Made by a program: the position numbers and the translations under genes
Origin: Astropecten irregularis
Taxonomy: Eukaryota; Echinodermata; Asteroidea; Paxillosida; Astropectinidae
DNA length: 64,000 bases
Assembly (NCBI GenBank): GCA_963971285.1
Contig: OZ020245.1
Location: forward strand, 19,296,983 to 19,360,982
Direction of reading: 5' to 3'
Shown here: in pieces, positions 49,101-58,915 of the stretch
Numbering within the stretch: the first letter of the stretch is position 1
Layout: each line of letters starts with the position of its first letter
Notes under the pieces: model-generated
The model's database searches: none
The model's input: the letters and a program-made list of their open reading frames with translations, nothing else
Told to the model about the DNA's origin: nothing

Positions 49101-50219
49101 CATCGGAGAGTCCATAGATTGCTGGATCCAGCTCAGGTGTGGGTCTGTCACATTAAATGCAATCACAAACACAAAAGATATTTAGACTCTTTGATAATAA
49201 GGCAAAATAATTTCCACTTTTGTAACTTTGACTTTTTTCAAAACACTGAGACCAAAACGTCACTATTACAATTTTATCTTACAAATTCGCTAAATAACAA
49301 TTGCAACAGTTTTTCTACTGTTTCCAATTATCAATTGAGATGAAAAATTCACAGGTTTGTTTTGATTCCATGACAAATCAAACTATGAACAGACTGCAGC
49401 TGTGGGATAGTACCTGTATGAAAGTACCTTTAAATCAATAGAGACACATGAGAACTTTAACCAGGCCATGTACACACTGTACATTGCAATTATAGGGCCC
49501 CTCGCTCGTGAGGTCACATTCAGAAGTTCAGACAAACAAGTCGCACGTTGCCCCATTAACTTACACATAAACGTTGTGATATTTGTCCGAACATCCGGGT
49601 AACTATAGCTGTCGATAAACTGAGGGCGTATTCTATAAATAGCTCGAGCGCGGAGCCCTATTGTGATACTCCATCAGCACTGATGCTGATCCAGTGCCAG
49701 GGGGATCAAGAATAATAAGGATCACATAGACCCTGGGATGGAGGTTCGAGGATCAAACTCACCTGGGTTTCTGAAAGTTCAGACAATCCACCTTGGCTTT
49801 CTTGTGGCCATGGTAACGGTAGGCGTCGACCAATTGAATCAATGCGACATTCTTGATTCTGTTCTGCTGGACGTCATGGCTCACTGTGATTGGATGGACG
49901 GAAGAACGAAAACGGAATGTCTGGTTTTATTTCTTGCATTCTTACATTTCTGTACGCATTAAGTATTATTGATCAACCCCAGACAAGCTTCAGCTCTCTC
50001 AACTACCCCAAAAATAGCAGCATTTTTTTAGACAATTTCCTCACTGTTGTAAAATGAAGTTCAATTTGTACCTGTGAATTTTTCAGCTCGATTTTGCATC
50101 CAGGCAGATGGCTTGTATCCATAGACGCCCTGGTCCGAGTGGTAACTGGCGATCATGGGACATCGTGCCAGCCAAGAACGACCGGGTAGGACCGACAGCC
50201 CTAGTAAACGGGTAAGCAT
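34117..50219 (-). CDS. DHTKD1: DHTKD1, mitochondrial 2-oxoadipate dehydrogenase E1 (thiamine-dependent)
   Basis: The E1 component that decarboxylates 2-oxoadipate in lysine and tryptophan breakdown in the mitochondrial matrix. 21 coding exons on the minus strand: 50219-50072, 49883-49763, 49144-49080, 48234-48131, 47368-47261, 46460-46349, 45660-45496, 44889-44816, 44096-43956, 43574-43383, 42661-42470, 41558-41387, 40937-40876, 39946-39826, 39720-39581, 38792-38636, 38020-37818, 37241-37096, 35516-35350, 34592-34507 and 34218-34117. All phases close: 925 residues (human 919). The N-terminus ([20 protein letters not shown]) is a likely mitochondrial presequence before [10 protein letters not shown]. 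Key blocks are [26 protein letters not shown], the cofactor-region [80 protein letters not shown] and [29 protein letters not shown] and the presequence context separate it from OGDH. Introns 11, 15 and 18 are unusual (see findings). Confidence 0.98.
34806..35112. mobile_element. foldback MITE, diverged copy of the 19805 family
   Basis: It shares CCTATTTCATGGAATC, GCCTATTTTTGTGCTTA and ATGGAATCCGTAAGCAAG with the 19805-20102 copy. The arms are more degraded. DHTKD1 intron 19. Confidence 0.65.
35108..35295 (-). repeat. tRNA-derived SINE, family C
   Basis: On the minus strand it carries a B-box-like GGGTTCGAGTCCAGCC and AAGACGCTTTGTCTCATATTG, matching the plus-strand copy at 38118-38360. DHTKD1 intron 19. 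Confidence 0.7.
35850..36064. mobile_element. foldback MITE
   Basis: The ends are GGGCCTTTTCCCACT and AGTGGGAAAAGGCC. The interior has paired GAACTCACCCC/GGGGTG words. DHTKD1 intron 18, next to the Harbinger-type element. Confidence 0.75.
36165..37091. mobile_element. PIF/Harbinger-type element abutting the DHTKD1 exon 18 donor
   Basis: About 30-bp inverted ends: GGGCCGAATTCATGAAAGG and, reversed, GGGCCGTATTCACGAAAGG, both continuing TGTTTTTCTTC. A 3-bp target duplication TTA lies on each side (36162-36164 and 37092-37094), the PIF/Harbinger hallmark. The 927 bp lack a transposase. An interior stretch (about 36600-36860) looks weakly like a degraded basic protein and may be a remnant of the second Harbinger gene, but I cannot show this. 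A run of 18 G lies at 36443-36460. Confidence 0.88.
38118..38360 (+). repeat. tRNA-derived SINE, family C
   Basis: A tRNA-like head (GTGGCCTAGTGGTCTGGCG) with B-box GGATTCGAATCC is followed by GTGTCCTTGGGCAAGACGCT and TCTCTTCACCCAG, a tail type common in animal tRNA-SINEs. DHTKD1 intron 16. An antisense copy is at 35108-35295. Confidence 0.75.
39082..39460. repeat. 70-bp minisatellite, about 5.4 copies
   Basis: The unit starts CACGGCCTCGGCTGCTC and ends CCCATGACTCAGA. Copies start near 39083, 39153, 39223, 39293, 39363 and 39433 and are over 95% alike, so the array is young. Each unit holds TGACTCA. It lies in DHTKD1 intron 15. The stacked antisense frames of 65-73 residues are by-products. 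Confidence 0.92.
40258..40495. mobile_element. Tc1/mariner-type MITE
   Basis: The ends begin CAGT(A/T)ATTC(G/A)A and continue for about 45 bp to GGCGCCCTCTTTTGAT on both arms; a TA duplication flanks it (40256-40257, 40496-40497). A relative lies at 45832-46151. DHTKD1 intron 13. Confidence 0.8.
40563..40672. mobile_element. 110-bp hAT-type MITE (GGTCTCGAGACC type)
   Basis: Ends CAGTG..CACTG are flanked by perfect 8-bp copies of ATGCACAT (40555-40562 and 40673-40680). The interior is made of GGTCTC/GAGACC words. DHTKD1 intron 13. Confidence 0.88.
41573..42427. repeat. 10-bp tandem array, about 85 copies, filling DHTKD1 intron 11
   Basis: The plus-strand unit is GAGTCAGTAC with common variants GAGACAGTAC, AAGTCAGTAC, GAGTCAGTAT and GAGACAGCAC. 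It occupies nearly the whole 911-bp intron between exons 11 and 12. In the transcript the unit reads GTACTGACTC. Variants are interspersed rather than blocked, and a higher-order pattern of about 60-130 bp is visible. The frames across it ([10 protein letters not shown]-like) are by-products and not genes. Confidence 0.95.
43083..43315. mobile_element. foldback MITE, GGCTCAGGCTC family
   Basis: It shares TTCAGCTTCAATGAA.., TAGATTCTCTGGTTTG and ACCACAACCTATATTTTCAGC with an inverted copy at 53805-54052 and a partial copy near 55630-55800. DHTKD1 intron 10. Confidence 0.65.
43725..43852. mobile_element. foldback MITE, GTCGATTTCACC family (copy 1)
   Basis: The ends GGTCGATTTCACCAAAC and CTTCGTGAAATCTACCCC pair, as do inner TACGATCAATCATAGGAC and TTACGATCGATCGTAGGGC words. 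The family recurs at 44628-44771 and 61309-61453. DHTKD1 intron 9. Confidence 0.7.
44628..44771. mobile_element. foldback MITE, GTCGATTTCACC family (copy 2) with target duplication
   Basis: Ends GGGTCGATTTCACC and GTGAAATCGACCC. The 8-bp TATGAGTC occurs on both sides (44620-44627 and 44772-44779), suggesting a hAT-type insertion. DHTKD1 intron 8. Confidence 0.75.
45832..46151. mobile_element. Tc1/mariner-type MITE, second copy
   Basis: The left end CTGTAATCCGAACACAAG and GGCGCCCTCTTTTGAT match the 40258-40495 element; the right end reads GGATTACTG before TA. It is longer because of an internal 80-bp difference. DHTKD1 intron 6. Confidence 0.7.
46905..47045 (+). repeat. tRNA-derived SINE, family A
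   Basis: A-box TAGCTCAGTTGGTAAAGCG, a degraded B-box GATTTGAATCCCGC and the tail TTTTTCTTTGTTCA. DHTKD1 intron 5. Confidence 0.75.
48800..48952. mobile_element. foldback MITE
   Basis: The ends TTGAATGGGAGACTTTGGAG and its complement are followed inward by AACC(A/G)GTCTT and by GCGCACACGC / GCGTGCGCTG. DHTKD1 intron 3. Confidence 0.8.
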
Positions 50220-53200
50220 GTTGCTAAGTTGGGGTTTAGGGGAAAAATGTCGAGGATTATTGATAAATCAAGGGTTCCATCACGTCACACACCTGAAAAG
50301 CAAAAAACAAATTGTAAATCAAACTTGTACTAAATATTTCATTTTATAGCAAGGCAACAAATGTGTAAGTAATATTTACATTAAATAGTAATTTCACGTG
50401 AGATCTAATCATTATACATCATACTATATCAGCCGGGCAGAATTTCACAAAAATTAATCCGTAGTCATATTAATAATATAGGGAGTGTAGACCAAGTTAC
50501 TTGGGCGCTGAACTCCTTTTTTTTAAATTTTGGGGTTGACGGTCGGTCTAGCGCCCAAGAGAATTGTATTGACCTAAATATGTTGTACACAGAAAAAATT
50601 ATACTTCACGGTACTTGCGCTGAAAATGTCCCCAAAATGACAACAAAAACATCGCAAATCAGCTTGAAAATCGCTCCATCTCTTCTCAGATTGACAGGGA
50701 TGAAATGCAGCCTATTTGTTTGTACTTAAGATCATCACATGTGATGAAAATATTTCAGTGTAAAATCAAATTTTTAAAACAAAACACTAGCAGTAGCACT
50801 AGCACTTTTACCACGACTACTACTAGTACTAGGCCTACTATTGTAGCACTAAAGTTGAGCAGACGACAAAATGGCCGGCCCAGCAGCTGAGCTTGTCGCT
50901 AAGTTTGGCAAACTGAGTTAAGTGCAAGTAAAACTAAAAGTATGAGTTTGATCCCCTCGGCCTCGGACCATTAAACCACATTAATTTTCTTCTAATTCAC
51001 ATATCATGCTAAAAATATGAACAAAATCCACGAGTGCATGTCGTTAAGTTCATGCAATATTTCAACAAAATGCTGTAAAAAATGATATCTACCTGCTCAC
51101 CTGCTGTAGGGCCTACGTGCAGTCGATATACACTGAACAGAACGCGGCTAAAATCAGCACAACTATTGGTGGCGCTGTTTAAAGTTGATGGTTGAACCAC
51201 AGAATAGTGTCCATTGACTTTTAAAGTCACACTTATAGTGTAAAATACCTCAACTTCACAGTTCAAAATATCTCATCCAGAAGTCTCTCAGTGGTTGGTG
51301 CAATAATGCAAAACGTAGTTTGGACCCTCATCTACATGATTCTTTTCAATTTTTGGTTAGGTAACCGATCAAATTTTTTGCTAATTGCCCCAAGAAAAAA
51401 AACACCCCCAAAATGTCCATTTTTCCAAACCAACTTGCAGCCGGTTTTCATGAAGCAACTCTCCACGTTCAAAACAATGTAGGGCCACATTTTAAGCCAA
51501 CATTTCTCAAGTCTCCACAACAGGCTATAAAGCACTGAACCCCAGGTTTGATTATTTGTCATAACCACACACAATATATTATTTGCATGACCCCCAAAAT
51601 GCATATTTAAATGTATATACTTTGGTATGAAATCAAAACAGAAATATTCACAGATTTACGTATAACTTATAGGGTATGAAGATGGTGGTGGTAGAAACAT
51701 ACCGTTAAAAATGTTCCGCCTGAAATGGTGTAGGCCTATTTATCCAGAAATTAGTGAAACAACGACCGAAAATCTTTTTGATCTTTCAAAAGATCAAAAA
51801 TAAAAGAGAAAAGACTTAGAGAAATACTGTGGCCGTTTTTCGCTGTTTTCTCAAAAAGTGGGAACCGTATGGGACTGAAATTTTCACATGGCTGTAACTG
51901 TATCTTCCTTGATATTTCTGCCCATGAATCTGCATTTTTTCGACAAAAACCAAAGTATGATATTACCTTTAGAAAACATTTGACAAAAGTCAGCTCGGCG
52001 CATTGATTTTTGAGCAACATGATTGCAGGCTGTAGTATGATGATGCACCCTTTGGGTTCTCCCCGCAGCGCGCAGTGTAAAAATCCCAGAATAGAGCTAG
52101 GCCCCAAGTTATGCAGTTTTAAGTTTGAATCATAATCTTTGAAACATTTTTCCCCTCTCTAAATCATTTGCTGGTATTGGCCTATTTATAAAAAAAACTT
52201 CATTTGCTGTCCAAGAACAAAGGCATTATTAATTAATCAAGTAAGGACTATCTTGACAGTAATTCTTCGTCAGCACGAACCAAAGCCCACACGAGACAAC
52301 TCAAAGAAACAATTAACACAAACTTGTAACACAAAACTTGCCAATCAGCCTGGCTCAAGCAAAGACGTCTGGTGAATCCAATCTTCAGGTGCAAGGGTTT
52401 TGATTTTGGGGTTTTTCTGAGAATTCGGCAAAAGAGAGACGGAGTGATTGAGTCGTGTTTGAGGCAGTATAAGACCTTTCCTGAGAGTCTTCATCACAAG
52501 TTGATGATGAGAATGTCTCGAAGCTTCATGCCTTCGTTGGGAGGGATTCAGCATTCCGGAGCATGTAGAGGTGTTGAGTGGAAAGAATGAGCAATCCCCC
52601 CTGCGAGCAACGGGAACATGGGATTTGCAAGGACTGCTTGGTGATCCAGGAGGACTGGGGAAGCCAGGAGTTGTTTATAGGTGCAGGTTAATGGAATCTT
52701 GGCTGTCTTATCAGGATATAAATTGGGAAGGACGATACCGTGTGTCAGGAATGCACACGGTCGAAGAACTCTAAAGCCCCAAGTCCACAAAACGGTACAT
52801 CCATAATCTACGTATATAAACACACTGGTACTGCTTTGGGCGGTGGAAAACAACTCCGTGCAACTTATGTTTAGGGCCTATATGCAATGTGCAATCTCAT
52901 TCGTCATTTTCCTAGGTCCTATAAATGATGACAATGTCTTAAAACCTGACCAGTCTTCTTTAAAACAGATTTAATAGTCACTTTTTGCCTTAGATTATCG
53001 TTGGTGTCTAAATAAAAAGATACATTGAACACGCTACCTGCATAATTATTATGTGCTTTGCATAATATAACCCCACACCGGATTTGAGGTATATAATGGT
53101 AGTTTAAATTTCAGTTGCTACAATTAGCGAGTTTTGAATGATCGCCCATTCAACACACACAACAGTTGCTTTATATCAGTATGTGATCTGTTGACAGCTA

Positions 53201-56200
53201 TGATATCAACTTAGCCGATTTTAGTTTTTGATACTTGATTCTTCTATGAATGTAATTTGGAAATCAATTAATGAAATTGTGATTCTTTTTCTTTTAAATG
53301 TATAATACATGCTTGGTAAAGGTCACAGAACAGCACTTACACTTTGTCTAATCCAGCATGTACATATTTATATGAAATGATAAACCTGTGCAAATTCGAG
53401 CTTAATCGTGACATCTGAGTCCCGAGAAAAACAGCGAAAAAACCAAATCTTGTTTTTCTTTTATAAAACATAAAGAATGTTTTTGATCTTTGCCGAGACG
53501 TAAATTATTATTTTGTTTTCCAATTTTCTAAACAAATATAGCATTTCAGTTAAAATATTTTAGCGGAGGTTTCTATCAAGTCTATCTTTATACCATGTAC
53601 ATTATAGGCAAATCTGTGAACATTTCTGTTTTGGTTTGTTACCAATCCTGTACTGAACATTTACTGGCTGATTCGTTTTATTTTGCCCGTTTGCAGTTCC
53701 TCCGGTAACAGTGCAAGTTCCCTATGGGATTAATTTAGTATAATAGTGTATTTTAGCATGCCATTTGGGAGAATTTGAAATGCTTATTAAGAAAGTTATT
53801 CTAGGGGCGTTTACGAAACGGAGGCTCAGGCTCCAGCTCTGACATCCATAATGCTGAAAATATAGGTTGTGGTATTTCATTGAAGCTGAAGCTCTGTTTT
53901 CCTTTTCAAACTAGAGAATCTACATCAGAACCGCAGCCAAAAACCTCTAATTTGATACCCGTTATTTCAAAACGGATTCACGAAATGGAGACGGAGCCCG
54001 AGACGGAGCCTGAGCCTCCCGGACGGTTTCGTAAACGGTTTCGTAAACACCCTAGGTCTCCATTTACAATAATACTCTCAAGACATTATTCAGAGTGACT
54101 CGACTTTCTCGCCTATAATGAACGATTTGCCTGAGTGTCAAATGGAGTTTTGCAACTCACGAATAGCAACATGAAAACTACGGCTGTTTCTGTGCATGTG
54201 CATGGGATAATGTAGGCATGTGAGTATTTTTTGAAAAAATATAAAAAAATTGAGGAAAACAAAAACCGAATCCGCTTGAAAACGGACAGTGAATGAATGT
54301 GTTAGGGGATGAAGTGCGCTTTCTCACACCTGTTTGGAGGTATGGTTCCAAGTCAGTATAATGATATGATGATGCGACATGACAAGGTGATGATGAATGA
54401 TGCAATACACATACAGTGCGTGTATACATAATGTGCTGCATGGTGCAGGATGATAGCACAGATGCTAGAGCGTGAATTTCCATCGCCATGGTAACACCTA
54501 TACCCCTATGTACTGATGATCAAGCCTCGGTCGGCCATGATAACTAATCGGCAGCTGCGTCGCTCGTATTTCGCCCAATCAAGGACATAGACTATAAGAA
54601 GCGTCGAAGTTTCTAGACCTGATGATCACATCGCACCTTAAGGAAGGACGACCCTTGTGGCGAGTGGTAATTTCAGACACTATACAGCATCTTTTGGGCT
54701 GCAATTACCGTGCCATTATATTACCCCTCAACGCAATGTCAGATGCTTTTTTATAGTGCACAGAAGGACGCCTGATCTTTCAAACACACCTCTTATCAAA
54801 TTCGATTTCAAACCGTCAAAAAGGGGGATTTATGTTTGGGATTGCGTTCTTTATTGTCGAATTATGTGGAATCCCGCAATATATTGACTGGATTTGCGGA
54901 GCACATTGAAGGCGCAATGCGATCAACAACGTCACTAGGTTATGCTGATCCATGACCTAGATTTATTTTTCCTCTCTTCTTCTGTAGTATTTGAGGGAAG
55001 CAGCTTCGAGAAATTGAAATGGGTTGTGAGAAAACGAGTGAATTTTTGAGGGGCAATTTTGGTTTTAAGATGTGAAGCTCGCTGTCTCGCGCTCACATTA
55101 TGTCTCGAATTTCGACTGGGCGATTTTCAAGTGACGGTGTCACGCCGTGGTCATGTGTCTTGTCATTCAAGGGTATGATAGTTGCATGGGTGGTATTGGT
55201 AGATTCAGGCTGTCAAATATTGCTTGAGAAAGGGTATCATAAAAGAACACTTGACTAATCAAAGATATCTTACAGGATTTTATGGTATGTTTTAGAGCAC
55301 TTATTCATCTCAGGGGGACGTTGTGCATGGACCTAAAGGTTTTCTCGGGAGACAAAATTAGCAACATAAAATAATTTATGGGATTTACACGATCAAACAA
55401 GCTACAGTGAAGCTTTACTCCAAAATACTCGTTCTGAAACGCATTGGACTTTGACCCAATTTTCTGTATAGGAACGGTCATCATGGATGTTAAAAAAAAA
55501 GGTAATGGTATGTTTCTACCACCGCCATCTTCATACCCTTTAAGTTATACGTATGTTAACATTTCTGTTTTGGTTTCTTACCAATGTATGATACTACCTT
55601 TAAGATACTTATGGCTTAAGCTCTGAATCATGCTTCGGCTTTGTAAAATGTATGTCCATTTTGAAGTAACAGATAGGCCTTCATTAAAATGGAGGCTTTT
55701 TACGACGTTTTGAAAGTAGATAATGTCCTGTTTTGAACAAAGACACGTAGCTTCAGCTCCATGGTAAAACACAACCTATGTTTAAGGCTTGCCACATTTT
55801 GAAGCAATGGTTTCAAAAACATCCGTGATCAATTGTGAGGTGTTTTGCCCTTTAGATGATGGCAATGAATGACGTCAATGTATACTGTATATAAAGGGCC
55901 ATTGAGCTTTTATTGTTCCACTGTATAGTTGCAGCACAAATTGTGACGTCCATGTTGCTTTCCTTATACTTAATGTTGTTTATCTACATGTATATCATCC
56001 TTGAACGAGCTCGTTAGAAATGCAAAACTAGTGAAATCACTCTGCACATCAAAGGTCATATCATTGCTCACGTCGTATATTTTCAGGCAGAGCATTCATT
56101 CTTTATATAGTTTCCAAAATGCACTCGGAACGTTGCATTAGAAGTGACGCTCACGTTAAAATTGAGTATACAACGAACAATGATTTTGTTTTACGTGAAT

Positions 56201-58650
56201 TAGGCCTATTTTGTGCACGATAGATCCTATACCTAGCATTGTTTTAAATTTCTATCACATTAATCGAAATCAGTAGATGTTTTTTGGAGGTATTTAGATG
56301 CAGTCGGCAATATTTCTCAGGAAGATTGCTGTTATCAGCTGTTAGCTTTCACACACAGAAACAGCAATGTTTTGATCCTTGACCGGATCAAACCAGTACA
56401 TTAGAGGTATAATACATTATTGGTAATGGTCACAGAACAGCACTCACACTTTGTCTAACTCAGCCGATGAATTGATAAACCTGTTAAAATTTGAGCTCAA
56501 TTGGATATCAGAGTCACACGAAAATAGCCAAAACTAGACTCAATTTTTCGCATAAAACATAACGAATGGTTCAGTTGATCTTACCCGAGATCAAAACTGT
56601 TTTCAGTTTTTGTTTTACTTATTTCTGGATAAGTATAAATATGCACCATTTCAGACGGACATTTTTTAACGGTATGTGTTTCTACCACTATAGTACCAGC
56701 ACTATCTTCATAATCTGAAAGTTATAGGCCTATACGTATCTGTGAACATTTATGTTTGGGTAGTTATGTTACCAATCATGTACTCTACCTTTAACTCACA
56801 GTAACGGATACTATTATATGGGTTTATGGATTTTACAACACCGTCAGTGGGATATTGAGTCATAACTTCATGAAATCACTCACATGCAACGGAATATGAT
56901 TATGCAATATTCCTATACAGTAGGTTCAATTTGAACATTTTCCCCGCCACCTGATCACGAACAAGAATCGTCGGCCACTGATGAAATTATTGTGTCACTC
57001 ATGCCATATGGTACATGGCTGACAGATCAATATCAGTAAATTCAGTATTCAGTTTTGTCATAGGAGTGCCGGCTTATCATGACCATGGAGTAAGACCAAA
57101 CCGTGAAGTTACTGAAGTTAGTGTAACAGACGATGGCCCACCTGCACGTGAATTGAACTTCCCTTAAAGCATGCAGTGGCGTATCTAGGGTGGGGCAACG
57201 GGGACGTGGCCGTGCCCCGTGCGCCACTTTTAGGTATAGGGGGAGCAAAAAACGCAAATGCATACTAAAAAATTAAGGGAGCTGTTCCTTTGAAGTTATT
57301 GGAAATCTAATCCGATGAAGTTTGAACAAAGAAAGAAAAATTCAATTTCAAATTGTCTGATGTCATTGGCATCAGAAGTTGGAATTAGGGGCGCAATTTT
57401 ATAGCGCTTGCATGTCTCGGGCGCCGTTTCCCCTAGTTACACCACTGATGCATTAAAGGGCATGTACAACATTGGTAAAGGTGACAAAGCAGCTGTTTAG
57501 GCTGCTCATAATTCGATTTGTCATGGAATAAAAACAAACCCGTGAAATTTTCAGCCCAATTGTTCATTGGAAACAGCAAACATGGAAAAAAATGGGCTAT
57601 TAATTGCAATCGTTTAATTACGCCAAATTGTGTGAATAGGTGTCTCAACTCTTTCCAAGATCAGCAATGTTTTGGTGTTTGGTTTTACTCCTTTCCGGAT
57701 AATTAATAAGCATTTCAGGCAAAAATATTTACAGGCAAAACTATTGTTTACAGTATGTTTCTAGTTTCTACCGTCTTAATTTTTACCCTGTACGTCATAC
57801 GTAAATGTGTGAACATTTTTGTTTTGGTTTGTTAAAATAAAATACTCTCTTACTTACGTTCACTTTCCCCTTTAAACCGAAAACAGTTAAACTGTCTAAT
57901 TGTTTTCCAAAATGAGAGGCACGATGTGCTTGAAATACCTGTTAAAAACCGAGGCGTTAACTGTCATCGATTGTTTGCAATGAAACTACTGTACTGCATG
58001 GGCGAGTTGTCACCAACTGGGACTCTTTATATGCGCTACATACACAACGGAGCTTTTCGATCGAGGTCGAAGCTATCATAATTTACCGCACATTTGGCAA
58101 AATTAATAATAATGCGCACGCAGTGTTTACTTTCGGTCGGCTCACATACACGAACTGCACGTGAGCAGTTCCAGCCATTGGTTCACACGGAGTCACGGAG
58201 TCTGGGTGCATTGGTAGTAGCCTACCGGTAGAATATTCGTGAACAACACCAGGAGGGTGCCCGATCGTGGTGTGAGGACAATACCATCGAGAGAAGGGCA
58301 GAAAATAATAACAACTGTGTATTGTTACGTTGTAGTATTACAGTCGAGGGAAATACGGCGACCATACTTCATTATACGGTTAGTCTGTATCAGTATCACA
58401 TATTGCGTGGCATACGTTCATTTCCTACACTCTCTCCAATGACAAAGCGCGTTAGTTCCATAGCAGCCGGCTGAGTGTAGGCCTATACGTATACGCACAC
58501 ACTGCTCATTCACTACTGATCGTGAGTTGGCAGCTAGCTTGACGTGACATACATACCCTCGAGTCCTGCCGTACGTACGTACGTGCAGTCATTGACGGAA
58601 AGAACCAACAAGTGCATCACGACCGAGACATTACACACACATAATACACG
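50220..58650. other. 8.4-kb intergenic region between DHTKD1 and the SPEC3-like gene
   Basis: The genes diverge, so both promoters lie at its ends. AAAGGGC-family MITEs sit at 51605-51975, 53310-53660, 55495-55610, 56405-56800 and 57450-57860, and GGCTCAGGCTC-family copies at 53805-54052 and 55630-55800. A less AT-rich block at 52345-52860 has open frames on both strands but none resembles a known protein. The stretches 50220-51600, 54060-55490 and 57860-58650 hold nothing I can name, apart from likely promoter and 5' untranslated sequence next to each gene. Confidence 0.6.
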
Positions 58651-58915
58651 ATGGCTACTGAAGAGGCGTCTGTTACCGTGGAACTGACCACGGAGTCCAG
58701 CTGCTCTCCGGCCAGTCCGGATGACGGTGGTTCCCCTCGCGTCCATCGGGAGGGTCATCATGTTTTCATCGCGAACAGCAGACAGCAGTCCACCACTAAA
58801 GATGTGATCATCAGTGTGCGAGAGAAACACGGGTCATTCCGCTCGGCTGTGCCGTGCATGCCCATGCCCCTGGCCTTGGTATGCTGCCTGCTCAATATTT
58901 TTCTGCCCGGAATTG
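58651..58915 (+). CDS. SPEC3/stum-family membrane protein, first coding exon
   Basis: The exon encodes 88 residues plus one base and ends at a GTGAGT donor (GGAATTG|GTGAGT). The N-terminal 55 residues are polar and disordered (ATEEASVTVELTTESSCSPA..). The end, FRSAVPCMPMPLALVCCLLN followed by IFLPGIG, is the conserved opening of the SPEC3 domain: a cysteine-containing loop leading into the first membrane segment. Sea urchin SPEC3 is linked to ectoderm and cilia, and fly stum to mechanosensory neurons. The next exon, expected to carry the second membrane part, is not found before the right edge, so the gene probably continues outside. ATG 58651 has a good upstream context and opens the frame. 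Confidence 0.82.

Noticed and set aside
34117-50219. Identification of the large minus-strand gene as OGDH
   Set aside because: The HRGRL and NNQ-GFTT blocks are common to both, but [14 protein letters not shown], the [17 protein letters not shown] context and the total length of 925 residues fit DHTKD1, and the N-terminal region of OGDH is absent.
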